The position numbers and the translations under genes are program-made. Shown here in pieces: positions 12,501 to 27,500 of a DNA stretch of 64,000 bases. The notes beneath the pieces are model-generated. The model was not told the DNA's origin. It was given only the letters and a program-made list of their open reading frames with translations, and did not search any database. Origin of the DNA: Apis mellifera (taxonomy: Eukaryota; Arthropoda; Insecta; Hymenoptera; Apidae); NCBI RefSeq assembly GCF_003254395.2, contig NC_037640.1:3497501-3561500 (forward strand), given 5' to 3'. Every line of letters begins with the position of its first letter. Position 1 is the first letter of the stretch.

Positions 12501-15500
12501 TGAATCGTTTAATTGGCTGGATCTTGATTGCCTGATTTAAATTAAAAAAAAAAAAAAAAGAAAAAACTTCGCGAAGGATTTAATAAATCGTTCGATTATC
12601 GAAACTTTGTAATCTCGAATAATAATCGGATGATATCTCCCCTTCTTTCCTTCATTTATTTATTTATTTAAACTTGTGAGATGCGGTGGGCGTAGAAGGA
12701 AGGAAGGAATAACGATATCGAGTTGATTTTTTTTTCTTTTTAAAGCAACGATTCTTGGATGAGATAGAAAGAAAAAGGTAGCTCGAGGAATTCTATCCAT
12801 TCCTCTTTTATTTCTTCTCCCTCCCCCTCCGTTTTATTTCAAGGCGAAACCTTTCGCAGCCCATTTATTCCACCATTTCCGGTTACGATATCTTCTATCT
12901 CCATCAAATTTTATTCGTTTCCACGATGGGATTAAGTTTTTCTCCTTCCGTGGATGGATCTCGTTTGTGTTCTTCTTTCTTTCCCTCGGCCAATAGAACC
13001 ATTGAAAATGTTTCCTCCAACTTTTTTTTATCTAATAATTCTCATATGATTCGCTAATGATAATCAAGTTGATCCATTGCGAATTTAATTCGATATCTTC
13101 TATATATACGTATGATTTCTACAGTTTTTAAAGTTCAATGATTGGAAAAGATGTAAATGAATAAATCAACAGTTAGATATGTTGTGATATTTTCTGAAAA
13201 GGATTCTTAGAATTCCCTTCCTTGGAGACGTTTAAGGAATCAATGGCATTGCGATCGCATTCCTCGATCTAAGAAAAATGTAACTGAGAGAAAAATTAAG
13301 ATTCCTCGAATGTTAAATGGAGCTAAAGTTATCGTAGTACGATAGATACGATATTTGTTAATTTCTTCGAGTACGATTACCATCTAGATTGGTTTGGTTT
13401 GGAAAATAATCTCTCGAATCCTGAAAGATCACGTCCCAAGTAAATTGAAATGTTTTATAAATACAGTGTCCCTAAGTATCCTCTAATTGTTTTCTCTCGA
13501 AAATGATTCCTCTTCTCACAATGTCATTTTATACGTTCTTTTTTCGTTTCTTTATGTGCCATTTTCTTCACGTACGTGTCGTAAAAAGGATTTACGAAAC
13601 GATATTTTCCAATCTTCTATTTACGTTAATCGTTCAATGGACACTTAACTTCCGTCTCGAGATGCTCTTCTTTTATTTTCCTTTTATCTTAAGAGAGAGA
13701 AAAATTGAAGGGATCCAACTGAACTTGAATTTTCATTTACTTATTCGTATTTCACTTGGACGAGGAAAGTTTCTTCTTATTAATCCATCTTGTTGCATAG
13801 ATTTCGTATAATTACTTTTTCGCGAAGTAGTTCTTCTATTGATCGATTCCTAAATACGATGATTTCGAATGATTGTTTGAATTTCATCGATGGTAAAATT
13901 AGAGAAAATCCGTTCTCTGGACGACTTGTTGATCGCTTTAAATTTGGATGTTGTGATTATATTCAGTTAGATATATTAATATTTAGTTATTACTTACTTA
14001 TCTGATAATGTAGTTATAATAATTAGATTGCGGCTTTTCATGCAAATACGAGTCTTTCATATTACATACGATTTGCATATTTTATATACACATCGTATAA
14101 TACAGCATGCTTGACAGCAGATCCCCCGATTAATCAATATAATTAAACCCGAACCAATCGATTAAACACAGATCCAATAACCTATTTCAACCGAAAGAAC
14201 GTTTAAATTAATTCAAAATTCTTCGATATATGTTATTAGTAAAATTTTTTATAAAGCGATATTTTTAACTAAAAATTAGAAAAACTTTAAACCGGTGTAA
14301 CTCGGAGGAACGTAATTTCTAGTCAATGGACGAAACACCGTTAGAAGCGCGGATTCTTCCCCTTTAAAACCCCCTTTCGTTCATCTTAATACGACTTCCG
14401 GTTCTCGAGATATCATCGCGTAAAGAAGAGGGTAATTTTTAAGTCACTCGTTTAAATCCTATTAAACTCTATTAAAATCGGATAAACTTTGAATCGCTGT
14501 AACTCGGAAAGTAACAACTTCCGGTCAACGCGCGAAGAATCGTTAGAAGCGGGATACCTTCCCCTTTAAAACGGTTTTTGTTTCATCTCGATACGACTTC
14601 CGGTTGCCGAGATATCGTCGCGTAAAGGCGAGGGTAATTTTTAATCGTTTACTCTCTCCGTCCTTGTCGCCTAGTCGGATCTCTCGCTCGCACCTCGCCT
14701 CGCTGACCTATCCCAAACTGCAGACGAGCGAGAGCCGCGATTCCTAGAAAAGCGCAGTAATGCAATTCTTAGAAGAACGTAGTACGCATTTCCAGGAAAA
14801 AATATAGGTCGCGGTTCCATTCATGATCTCCGCACCGTGTTAAGCGCTATGGACACTTTGAGCCCTTATATCTCGGCAACCGATCGAGATATCGGGATAA
14901 ATCAAAAAGGGATTTGAACGGCATGGTTTTCTCTATTTCCTGACTGGGTTTCGATCCCAAAATTTTTAATTTCTCCTCGCGTTTTTTTTACACGAAAAGT
15001 CAAAGTTCCATTCGTGATTCTGCGTTATTGCAATCCTCTATTGTTGAGATATAAAGTATACAGTCTTTAGATATGATTAACCGCGAAATGGCGATTTTTA
15101 TCATTAAGGGAGACACGAAAAGAAATTGCTGCATATATAATCCATCATTTATTACAATTCAACAAACCTTTAATTTATATTTTCTTCCTTCGCTCTTTGT
15201 GGCGTATATTTTTGAATCATATAAACAAATTTATGGAATTTTTATCATCAATTGGTTGCTTCTAATAGACTTTTTCTCTTTGATATTCGTTGAACGCTTG
15301 TTAGACGAAAGTAAAGCTGCTTATCGCGCATATTATAGAGAGTATACGTATATTATATATGCAGAGGGTTTCTGAGAGATTGAATCACACGTGGTATCTG
15401 GGAGTATTTGCTTTTTGAATTGTGACGTTCATAATCAGTTTAAATGATTTTAAAGACCGTATATATATATATAGAGCTTGTTATGAATAGGGGAAAATGG

Positions 15501-18500
15501 ATGGAAAAGCGTGGAATTAAAGTGAAAGAAGAGCTAGCAAGTTAAAAATATTTTCAAGATGGTTTAAAAGTAATCTTCTTTTGTAGAGGTTTTTAATCAT
15601 TCCTGGTCTTTATGAAATTTTTCCTAATTTTTTGCGAAATTTTTCTTCGTTAAAAATCTTGGAAGAGTTCTTTTTCCTTTTTTTTTTTTTTTTATAATAT
15701 AATTACATCGAATTATTTAATCATGTAATAACATTTTTCACAATCTGCTCTTCATTTAATATTTTAAAAATTATCATTTCTTCCCATTATTTCCTTTTAC
15801 TCTCGAAATCATATTTTTACATCCATAAATCCATATATATCTCGAATGAATTATAATAAATCGCTTTCTATTTTTTTTTCCTTTTTTTTTTTTTAAATAA
15901 AATTGCGTGATAAATCTTGGAAACGGAATAGCTTTTCAGTTATTAACTTTCGATAGCTTTTCGTTATTACTTTTAATATATCTACGCTTCTATTGTTGCA
16001 TATAAATCGATTTCTTTTTATAGGCGAATTATTCTACGCGAATCGAAACGATAATATTTTATAAAAAAAAAAAAAAAAAAAAAAAATCAGAAATCCAATA
16101 TCTTCCACAAATTTATACAAAATTTATATAAACAAGTTATTTTAATAAAAATAAAACCCAATATTTCTTCTCTTTGAAAATTAAAAAAAACAATGTTATT
16201 TTTTCCCTATATAACTATAAACCAAAGATAGATGCCAACGATTCAATCTGTCAAGTGGGAAACAAAGTTATTATTACCCATCGATACTCTCAAAGATCTT
16301 CATTTCTCATCGACACGACGAGAAATGAATTTATCGAATTTTTTGTTTTACTCACCAACAAAATACTCACCCAACCCTGATAATTTTCGATTCAACGATC
16401 TCACGAGCCCGCTTTCATTTCCGATTTCCAAAGATTTTCCGGAGACAAACTTTTTCTCGCGTCCAATATTCTCGCTTAAATTTAATAAAATATTGAAATA
16501 TCGCGAACGTGATCGACAATTTCATCCATCCTCCTTTCTTATCCTTCATCCACTATGCACTTATTCCAATCTCTCTCTCTCTCTTTCTCTCGGTTCAATA
16601 AAAAGATTTCAAAGAACGAAGCTGGATAATAGCCTTTTAGATGGAAGGCCTCGTGTCTTCTTGGATGGGAGAGGAGGAAGAGGAGGAGGAGGGGGAGGAG
16701 GGTTGTTTCGGAACGGTTCGATGCACGTTGTTCGGTGACGTGGCGCGTATCGCGTTACAAGGCATACGACCCGTATAACACGCATCCCTCCATAAGCTTA
16801 ACACGGTTCATTTCCAACAGCATCAATGATCTATCGATACAGATCCCCCTAACACCTTGTTGTTGCTCAAAACACTATCCACGGTTAAATGACCGCTGTC
16901 ATATCGGCTCCAATTCGATCTTGGTGGAAGATCGATTGAAAGATAATTGGATTAATCGTTTTAAATCTCCGTTTCTAATTAATTAATTCGAAGATCGAGA
17001 ATGTGTTTAATCCTTAAAATTTCCTCTTATCATTAATTCAGATGTCGAGGTTGACAAGCTTCTCAGATAGTTTAAAATGTTTGCTTCTTTCCTCTTTCAA
17101 ATACTTGATATTTTATTGAAACTCTCTTTCGGTTCTTGCTTAATTTATTTTATTTAATGTTTGAATAATAAAATAATTATCTTTAACAATCGTTACATTC
17201 AGGACGGAATTCCAAGAGAATATCGCATTTAACTTTGTCCGTGTTCGATGGCGCGTAACGCTTGCTTGCTGCAATGTTATCACGGTTAAAAGAAGTGGGA
17301 GAAGCGCAACGGATCGTTGAAAACGATTCATTCCTATCCTCTTCCATTCTATCTCCATCCATCGATTTATAGATGAATTGATTGGATGAAGTTGATAAAA
17401 ATTCATCTAATTCATTAATTGTTCCTCGTGAATGATATAATAATTTTTGTCCAACAAATGTATTCAACTCTTCTATTCTGTTCTCTTCGAGTTTGTTCGT
17501 TTGTTCGAGCTAGATTCATACCCATCGCTATGTTTTCTCGAAATTTACATCGTATTTCCTTTTATTTTATCAAATCCGAGTCTGAGAAGATATTTGCATA
17601 TTCGATTTGCATAGAGTATCGAGGAAAACTAGATGGATCCGTATTTGGGTTATCCTTAATGAATTAACCGTTCAAAAATCCTCTCAAATGAACATTGGCT
17701 CTCAGCAGCAAGTTTTGATCCAATACAAATTCCATTTTGTCTTTCTTTTATGCCTTCGTTTCGATATTTGGGAATTTTTTAAAACGATACTTTTATTCAA
17801 CTTTGCTTCGTCTCACTTCGCTCTCTTCGTTTGCATGGAGAAATATTTAAAAACCTGGATAAAATATAAAATACTTCGATTAATTAAATTCTTATTTAAA
17901 TTGGCGAGAGACGAAAATATAAATTTCGGATAAATACGTTCCAATTGATAATCCCTCGTGGCTACAAATTTTCTCGAGGTTTTTCTTCTCGAATCCGAAA
18001 TACGTTCTCTTTTCTTTGGATACCAGCCAATACCTAAATTCCTCGTTTCCGGATAAATCAATGGGAAAGCATTGATATCCATCCTCTTTTGATTCGCTTT
18101 TGTACAGTTTCACTTCTACTGCGATTATTGTGCAGTATAAATAAACACCCTTTTGTTCTTCCAGACAATAGTTATTGTCGATATAATTTCAAAGAGACGT
18201 GTATCCTCGTTCAAAATCCTTCTCACTTTATTTCTCTTTCTTTTTCTCTCTTTGCAATCCCTTGCAACTCTTCGAAATTTCGAAATTTCGGAATTAATCC
18301 GAGAAAGCTGTTTGAATTTCACGCCCAAATGAGCGAACACTTGGATTCTCTAATGCAGTTAACGCAGGTACAAGTTTATAATTACCGGTGCACGAAATTG
18401 ATCATTGAGTTGGTTTATTCCGTTAATCGATTATCTCGAATAATATTTCAGAAGATCGATGGAGAAATTTCTCCCTCCCCTTTCTTTTTTTATCTTTATG

Positions 18501-21500
18501 CTTCTCTCGTGAAAGAAAGTCCCCTTGCTTGGAGGTGAGGAAGAAAAGGAGGATTTATTCTTTAGCTTTATAACAAAATGTCGTTAACGGATCTTTCTTT
18601 CTCTCTCTTATCCTCTCTGTAATTTATTGCAACAGATTGGATGAATTTTGCAATAATCCCGTTTCACGAGATAACAGAATCGTCTTAATATTGAATTAAT
18701 TATTCGATCTTTCTCTCTCTCGTGTTGCATTCTTGGCATTGAAAAATTCATTGATTCGAAATATTATTTAAAAAAAAAAACGAGAAAGAGACCATTGGAT
18801 AATTTTAATCTTAAAATTGTACTATTTTTATATTTAGATCGTATTCATCCACATAGAATTTGGATGAATATTTATTAATAAAATCATACCTGTAACGGCG
18901 TCGTTTCTTGTTGATCAGCACCTGAGTATGGCGGGTAGAGTTGCGCGATACACATAACCGCCTCGTTACAAAACTTGAGCCCCATCACCTCCTCATCCTC
19001 TCTCCCGTAACGAAATGTCAACGTAATTTGCCCGAATACCTTGAAAACAGATGTACGAATGATCGATTAATAGTAGAATGTGCAAAAGCAGCAGAGTATT
19101 TTTTTCGCGTCTCCATTTCGAAATATAATCGTACGATTATTTGTGTAAAAAAATATACAATTTCCCCAATTTTATTCTATTGCAAACTCTTTGAAATAAA
19201 TTAATTCAAATTCACTTTGATTTTGAATTAATGAAAAGTACAAAAATTTTTCCTCGAAGAATAATATATCTCCTCTTTGCATAATAATAAGATGAAACGG
19301 GAAAATTGTCTTATTTATTCATTACCCTCCCCGTATCAAAGCTGGAATTCAATTATTACAATTGAACATTTAATTCATTAATTAATAATAACTAAGAGAT
19401 TAATAATCGAGTTGATATTACACTCGAGATAAAAACTCGGGATTATTTCAATTAATTAAGCGAGCCAAGTTTAAATTTTTATTATTTATTACCTCTACAC
19501 ACTCGTACTTACCCTCTTCCCTTGCAAAAACTCGGGGTCGAGCAACAGCACACCCTGCAGCTTGTCGATTTTCGCCTCGCTCACGATCAGATCCCTGCTA
19601 GCCAAGTACAGGGTGAGCTTGTTGTTGGGCGACGACTTCTTGTACACCCTGAGGGACATAAGAGAGGAGAGTGGTTTGCTTGATTTCTAGGAGGGGGGAG
19701 GGGTTTTAAGCGGGGAAACAGAGAAGAGAAAATTAAATTTCTCTCCCCTCCTCTCTCTCTCTCTATTTGTGCGCCGCGTTTAACCGATGCAGAATCATCA
19801 GGCGGTTAATTATGCACTCTACTCTACTCCCACCTCAAAGTCTCGAATAAGTTTTGTTTTGAAAAGGAGGAACGAGAGTTGAAAGGCAAAGTTTAACGCG
19901 CGCGAACAAAAATTCTATCGCGAAAATTCTATCTTTAAAAATTTTTTCCAACGATAACTCGAATCATATAAGATGAAGAGAGAATAGAATTTTTTTTTTT
20001 AGAAAAATCCACACGTTGGATACATTATATAGAAAAAAATATACACTCCCGGCACGGTATATGTATATTGTTTTTTTTAAATTTCCAAACTTTCGAAACG
20101 CTTGCCCGACGAAAATAGAAAACGCTGCGTGTTTTAATAAAGTTTTTGGAATCGAAGCGTGCCACGCTTCGAGATACACGATCGTATAATTTTTATTCGC
20201 AATTTTCACTCGCATCAACAATTACGCCAGTTAATAATTGCGCCGGAATTTCACGATCCGATGCGTTTATTTGCGGCTCACTGAGCCCCGATTAACCCTC
20301 TCGCAAGGAACAAATCTTGCTATTACGAATAATTTTTCTACTTCTTTGTCTATCCGATATTATATCTCCTTTTTTTGAAGGAAAAAAATTAAGAAACACG
20401 GAAAAGTATCATTAATTTGCGACGAGTGAATGAAATTTCGTTTTTTTTAAAGAGTCGTGAAGACGCCAAAGTTTTAAATTATTTATACACGAGGCTCGAT
20501 ACAATCGTATTTGCATATTGATAAACGCGTTATTGATCGCTGCGGTTTTGGATTGAATCGTCGAATAAATATCCGGCGGGCCACGAATCGACAATTTCAA
20601 AATTGTCTCGCCTAGTTTGGGATATTAACTTCCTTTCCCATCGATTCTACGTGCCAACAAGAAGATCCCTTTGATCGATCCAAATTTTTATTTTAACAAT
20701 TGATTTTGGAAAATGTTCCTTATTTCTTAATTTAAAAAAAAAAAAGAAAAAAATCCATTATTATCATTCGAGAGATACGCAGGAATAATTTCTTTCTTTT
20801 TTTTTTTTTTTCCCCCGACACAATCGTATCAGATATCGGTTAACATTTCCATCTCGTGGGTGAAACGCGATATTCGTGTTCCGCGGTGAGAAAGAAAGAA
20901 ACAACCTGTACGTGTATAATTATCTTGTCGGAGCTGGTGACGAATGTTTACCCAGGAACCTTGGGAACGACTGTATATGTGTGCGTGGGTGAAGGTGTGT
21001 TTCGCGATTATCCGACCCGCGGTGACAGCGCGGATAGTTTCAAGGAAAATTTCAACCGCTTCTTGGAAAAATATTTGTACTTCGATCGAGGGAGGGAGGG
21101 AGGGAGGGAAGGCGTTTCAAGGCGTGTATCATGATGTCGCTTGTTGTCGGAGCATCGCGATTTTTCTTCATGACGTAATTGTTCCAATTGTGTATCACGG
21201 AGAAAATTATATCTTTCATGCTGTGTTTTCTTTTAAATAAAATTTGCGGATTTATAATTTTGTAGAGGAAAGGAAGAAGAACGATCGATAATATGGAATA
21301 TCTGTTTCAAACAGAATTTTCTCTATTTAAATTGCGAGGGAAAGAGTTGATTGCGATTCGAGCTTTAAGGAAAAATTGTTAATCTTTCTTTCGGAAAAGA
21401 TTAGCTGGTTCGAATTCTATTATCCAAGTTTATCTAGGAGAAGAGTTAATTAAAGGATAATTTCTCGATGGTTCGTTTCGTGTCTTTTTAATTAAACGCC

Positions 21501-24500
21501 AAAAAAACCTCGCCGTTAATTAATTTTTATAGAAATTTTCGAATTGACATTGGCCATGTGTTGTATTAATTATCTCCTTTCCTCTACTTTCTGCTCGTTT
21601 CTGCAATTTCTAAACGCACAGCTCTTTTTCACACAGCTGTTAGAAAGAATTATTCTTGGATTCTTCGCGGTATTTTAGTTTTTCTTTTTACGAGGCAGAT
21701 AGTTGTGCTCCTCGTTTTACGTCGTGTTTCACATTCTAAGAATGTTTCCGCTTGTTTAACTCTCTCTCTCTCTCTCTCGTTTGTTTGTTTCCAACGGGTA
21801 ACAAGGAGATTTGTTGTATAAAACCCTCCCTCGCGCGAAACAGACCCCCTTCGAGGGGACCCTTCTTCCCAACGGGGGAGGGAGGCGAGACTTTTTGATT
21901 ATCCACCGGATGTTTCTCTCTCTCTCTCTTTTTTTCCATTTTATAGCGAGTGTATATAAATATGGAGAGAATTTTACCTTTGACTGCTGATGGTGTCCGG
22001 GATATTTTCACCGGGATTTTCCACCTTCCTGAAACAGATAATTCGAATTTAATTTTTCCACTGATAATTTGGATATTTTCAATTTATTTTTCTTCGATCT
22101 ATTTCTCTCTTTCGAATTTTCAAACTTTCTACGACTTGTTTGTCGCAATTTAAAAAAAGAGAGTTTTATTTTTAAGAATGGAAAAACATGTGGTAAGAGT
22201 GGTAGGAATCGAGTCGTTTAAAATTTAAATTGCTCGATAATTTGATGTATATTTTTCCATCCATTTAGAATCTTTACATGAAATCTATCTAGGATCGATA
22301 AATTTTGATGATTGGCGTTATTCGTGGGATTAATTGAAATTACAATGCGTGATCTTCGTTTCCTCTCTACGAAATTCTATATTTCAATCAATCAATCATT
22401 CGATAAATAAGCCTTTTTTTTTTCTTCTTCTTCAATTATTTATTTATCTCGTTTGTTTTACACGCTGCGGCTTCGTCGAAATCGTTTTTCAAGGGAAAAA
22501 AAATCAGTTCTTCTTTTCTCTTCGTGAAAACTATTTATTTGTGCGATACGTCGATAATATTATTTTTTTCGAAGCGATTTATCTTTGCAATTTTGGAATT
22601 TAGAACGAAACGAGATCGAACAGTGAGATCTTCTTGGTCGATGATCTAATCTGATCTATTGTGAAAGTTGTATTGTTCCGTTCATTCGTGTGCATTGTCG
22701 ATTGTTATTCGATGATTTTATTATCATTTATCGTGTAATTTAAATTATTTTTAAACGAATCATTTATTGATCCATAGAGTTGTAATTAATATTTAGATTT
22801 TTCAAAAAAAAAATCTACGTAATTCTAGGTGCTCTTTTTTTCCTTTTTGAAAGTTATTTACTTATTACAAGAATTATTACAATTATTTTAAATTTCTTTC
22901 TCTTTTCCTTCGTTTTTAAAATCACGGAATCTGAAAGCAAAGATTCGTTCATTTAATAAATAAACTTCACTTTATCGAAACGTAATAACGATCGAAAATA
23001 ATTGTAATTCCAAAACGGGGTCGAGGTTATGTGAAAAGCGGATTAACTATGGCACAAGCCGGAATATAAATGTTGTTAAAGCATTTTAATAAGCGATCGA
23101 GTAATTATTTATTTTTTAACTAGCTATTTTTTCGACACCGTTTAGGACGATGGACTCAACATGAATGTGAAAATAAAGGGGATGTTACGAGTATTTAGTT
23201 CTCTAGAATTATAACACGTAATGGTGAATACGCGTTAAGCCATCTCTCGAAAGCCTTGATCCCCTCTCACCGTCCCTGACATTCTTGCTTGCTTCCCTAT
23301 TATTACGACGCTCGTATATACCCTCGTCTCCCTCCTTCCTCTCGTTACGAATTATTAGATCTGCAAAGACGTTTTTTATAGCCCCTTGTGTTAAAAAATT
23401 CTCTCAACGAAATTTTCCTCCCTCTCGTCTTTTGCCAATTATTTTCTTCCGCGTGCATTATCCGCGTTCTTCGAATGGAACGAATCAACGAATCGTGTGG
23501 AGTTTAAGAAGGAGAAGAAATTGAATATTTTAATCTTCAATCTTTCTCGAGGGGTTAGATGAATCTTTGGACTCGTTCGAATATTTTTCTTTTCTTTATT
23601 ATTGTTCTTGTTGTTGTTGTTGTTGTCTTAGATCTTAACGTGTGAAGAAAGTTGCATCATTTTGCAAGAGAAAACTTGGTGATCTTTAGGATCTCTTTGA
23701 AGGATAAAAATTGGACACAATTTTTCCTATCTTTCTTCTTTTTTTTACGATTTCTTCCGTTTAAAGAAAATTTCAAAGATTTTTAATTCTTCGAAGCTTG
23801 TTGATAAATCGAATTCTTCTCCACAATAATTATTTTCACATCGAATTGTTCAAATTATTTTTCTCTTTTCAACGTATCCCAAAATTTAATTTTGGAATCA
23901 TTAAATTTCTTCTTAAAAAAATAAAAAATCTAACAACCTTACTCGTTGTTCAAGTTATTTTCTGCCCGATACGATTAAATTGTTTCGAGATATCGGGTCA
24001 AGGGTGGCTCAATTTTCCATATATATATACACACACACACGTATGCTGTTTGCGTGCAATCTGCTTGATTTCGAGTCCCGCGGAATCACGGTTGTCCAGA
24101 TAGCCACTCGAAAACGCACGCGAAATTCTGCAGCTAATTCTCTTGGGGGAGCACAAAGCGGTCCAAGATCTCCGTGACACGATACGTACGCGCGGAATTC
24201 GCCACGCGTGGGAGTGGGCGATGAACGCTTGGAAAAAAATCCAGCCACCGACTCCTCTCCTTTCCCTTTTTTTTTCTTTTTTCTTTTTTTCCCCCATTTA
24301 ATTCTCTATTTTTAACTCGTGCCGTGCACGCTTTTCTTTTTATCCACACACGTGGCCGAAAATGTTCGCTCGTCGTTCTTTTTCCCGAGATTCGATTCGA
24401 AAATCTAGTGGAAGTTTCTTCTTTTTTTTTTTTTTTTTAATTAATGATGATTAGTGTAAGGAAAGAATATTCTTAGTTTGTTTTTGGAGAACAATGTGTA

Positions 24501-27500
24501 TGTATTTACTTTAAAACACGATCTCTTGGACACAGAATCAGGTAAATATTCTCTCGATATCCTCTCAGGCAGGTGAATAGTGTATGTGCAATGGATAGAA
24601 TAGGATAGGGTAGACAAATAACTCTGAACTTTTCCACCTCGTGTTTGGAAACGCGACATCTCTCTCGAGGCGCAACAGGAGAGTTGAGTTCAAGGATTGA
24701 ATTCTATGTGTAATTTTTTAAAAATTACGGTATTCTTGAGACAAGTGAGGAAGGAATGATTGGGAGAATTTTTATGGTTGAAATTATATAGAATAAAGTT
24801 ACTTTGATAATTTTTGTTCACGTGATAATAATAATAATTGTAACGCTGAGATTATATGGAAATAATGGATAATAGCTACGAATAAATGTTATTTAAACAT
24901 TTATTTAAACAAGTAATTATTTAAAGTAACTTTATTCGAAATTTTAGTTATTTTTTTAAAGGCCAAACTGTGGAAATCTTGGACGATATTAATAAAATCG
25001 ATCGATCAATTTGTTAAGGGGGAATTATATATCTTTTAATATTTTTTTCACTCGTCGAGGAGAATTTCAATCGTTTCGATCACCAATTGAATTTGATTGA
25101 AACTCTGGTTATTATCTGTAATTGAAGTTGTTTACCATGTTTCTGTGTACCTCAGTGTTTCTCAATCGATAAAAATATATTTAATATTTATTTAAACTAA
25201 TGATAAATCATTAGTATAATAAAAAATATCAATCTTCAAATATCGTGTCTTATATATTCTCTTATATATATATATTTTTCTTCTTAATTTTGATCGTTTG
25301 TTCCCTCTCGCATCCGCTGGAAAAATAAAAAATTACGAAATTATTTTTTTAATCGTAATATACAAGATATAAAAATATAATAAACGAAATTAAAGAAGGA
25401 TAAAGTTAAGTTTCCCCGATTTTTTTTAGCAGATAAAAAAAGAGAGTTTCGCGGAATAAAATCTTATCTCACTCCTTTATATATTTTTTATCTTATTTTA
25501 TTCTTTACTTTAATTCGTCGCGCTCCCCAAATTTCGCTCTCGATATACGTCCTCACTCGACGCCGTCTTACTACTGTTATGGATTTGTCCTGTTATGGTT
25601 CGATTTCCGTAAAATTTTCGAGAGAGAGGGAAGGAGACTTTTGTTGTCGTCGTCCCATTATTACTCGATCGATCGTTTCGAAAAGTCGTGTCGAATGTTA
25701 CGCGAATAATATTTTAAAATATAATATTATACACACGTTTTTTAACATTTTTTTATACATATATATTTTTTTCAAACAGTATTTCGAAATATTGACCAAC
25801 TTTTTCGTAAATTTCAAATTTCCCTCGCATCGTATTCAATTCTCCTCCCCTCCAAATTTACATTTTTTATTTTCTTTTCAATTTTCATGTTTTTCCTAAT
25901 TATTCAACTAATAATCCAACCAATCCAAACCTATTACGATTTTCAAGTTGCGAAACGCACGATAATTTTCCCTTTTTCAAACATTTATAACACACAATTT
26001 CTAGTAATTTTTTTCAACGATTGAAATTTCCTAGATTCGAGTAGAGATTTTCCAAAAAACGAGTTATAATTTCTCGAAAATGATTAAATTACAAATATAT
26101 AAAAATATTAATAAAGATTAGAAAGGAGGATTATTTGTCTGGACAACTACTTTTATTTACACTCGCGTGAATTATCCCGCAAATTAAAAATTATACAGAG
26201 ATAAATTGCAAATAATTGGCGATCGATCACGATCTCTCCTCCGCCCCCACATCGCTTAATAAACGATCATGTTGTTATACAATATTATTGGATACGAATT
26301 ATCAACGGTTCTACACTAATTTACCCCTCGCTCGTGATCACGGCACTAGAGGAAACGGGAGTGTGGATGATACGGATCGTTATTTGCGTTCCACCCCCGT
26401 GCGTTAATACGCGTATATAATGAGGTGTACGGGGCAAATTCCCAAGTAAAATGAAACAGGCGTGGCGCGACCGTGTTAAATTTTAATTAATATCAGGATT
26501 TCGCGCGCAATTATGCACGAATATATATATGTATACGTATTATTTTGACGAGGGGAAACTTTTACGTTTAATACACTTCCATTGTTCGTCCCTTAATTCG
26601 TTAATTAATATTCCGATACCCGATGAAATTTCTTCTTGAACGATCCTGTTAATCCAATCGGAATTACCGGCGATTGTCGGTCGAAATTTCCCTGTTGACA
26701 CTGTAGTGACTTTACTTTCGATCCTGCCAATCACTGAATGGACGTTTTTCCATTTTCCCAGATATTTTTTTTAAACGACGAGCGTGTAATTACGAGAGTA
26801 AATTAGAAATACGTTAATTAGGTTGATTTTCTGATTTACCGAGGATCGATCGGGAAGGAAACAATTACGAGATCGGTTTAATAGGAAATGATGATGATTC
26901 GTTAAAAGTAAAGTAAAGTAAAAAAAAAGGAGGATTAAAATTAGCAGAAGGAAAAAGAAAATAATTTCGCAGCTTTTTGATGTTACGTCATCTCTTAGAT
27001 TTTTTCACACACACACACGGCTGTGCATTGTTTCACGAGCAAATGTTCGAACGAGAAAATGAATTAGTTTGTTTTTTTTTTTTTTTTTTTTTTTTTATGT
27101 CAAACTCAGGAGGATCGATCGTATTTTGTTTTAAATAGAGTAATAAATCGTTCTCGTTTTCGATTCAGTATATATTTCCAATGAAATCGTCGTTGAATGA
27201 ATTCGTTGTTTGCAATTAATTATATCCGTGGAAAAATGATACACTTACTACGCGTTCGAAAAATCTTTTTTTTTTTTTTTTTTTTTTTCCCTGTAATATC
27301 GTCGTGTAAATTTCATGGTATTAAATTGCTGTTATCTGTTCGTGGAAATTGTCCTCTTTGAAACTGGACACTCTGATGTTTCAAAGTGTTGAATGAAACG
27401 CGAAACATGGAAACAACGCGGCGGAAGAAATTTTTATAATTTTTTAAATAAAAAGTCCGACAACTTCAACTATTTCGGGATATTTGGATTTGATTTCCCC

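Larger units (their letters stand above)
5729..18889 (-). other. Arrestin intron 4 (13.2 kb)
   Basis: This is the largest intron of the gene. It holds a (CT)n tract (6579-6604), a ~740-bp dispersed repeat copy (14272-15013), two octamer pairs (14040-14078 and 17592-17612), a purine-rich GGA tract (16666-16702) and many poly-A/T runs. Open frames in it are low-complexity or composition-driven; I find no nested gene. Confidence 0.9.

Noticed and set aside
16232..16738. 168-codon open frame in arrestin intron 4
   Set aside because: Rich in S/L/F/G low complexity from CT and GGA tracts; no homology recognised.
20856..21134. 92-codon frame in arrestin intron 2 with less skewed composition
   Set aside because: Ends in the GGGA repeat and resembles no family known to me; antisense to arrestin, no splice signals noticed.
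21405..21425. GGTTCGAATTC, resembling a tRNA T-loop
   Set aside because: No acceptor stem, D-arm or anticodon arm can be folded around it.
26815..26850. TTAGGTTG, resembling a mariner terminal repeat start
   Set aside because: Match is only 8 bases, with no matching inverted end or transposase remnant.
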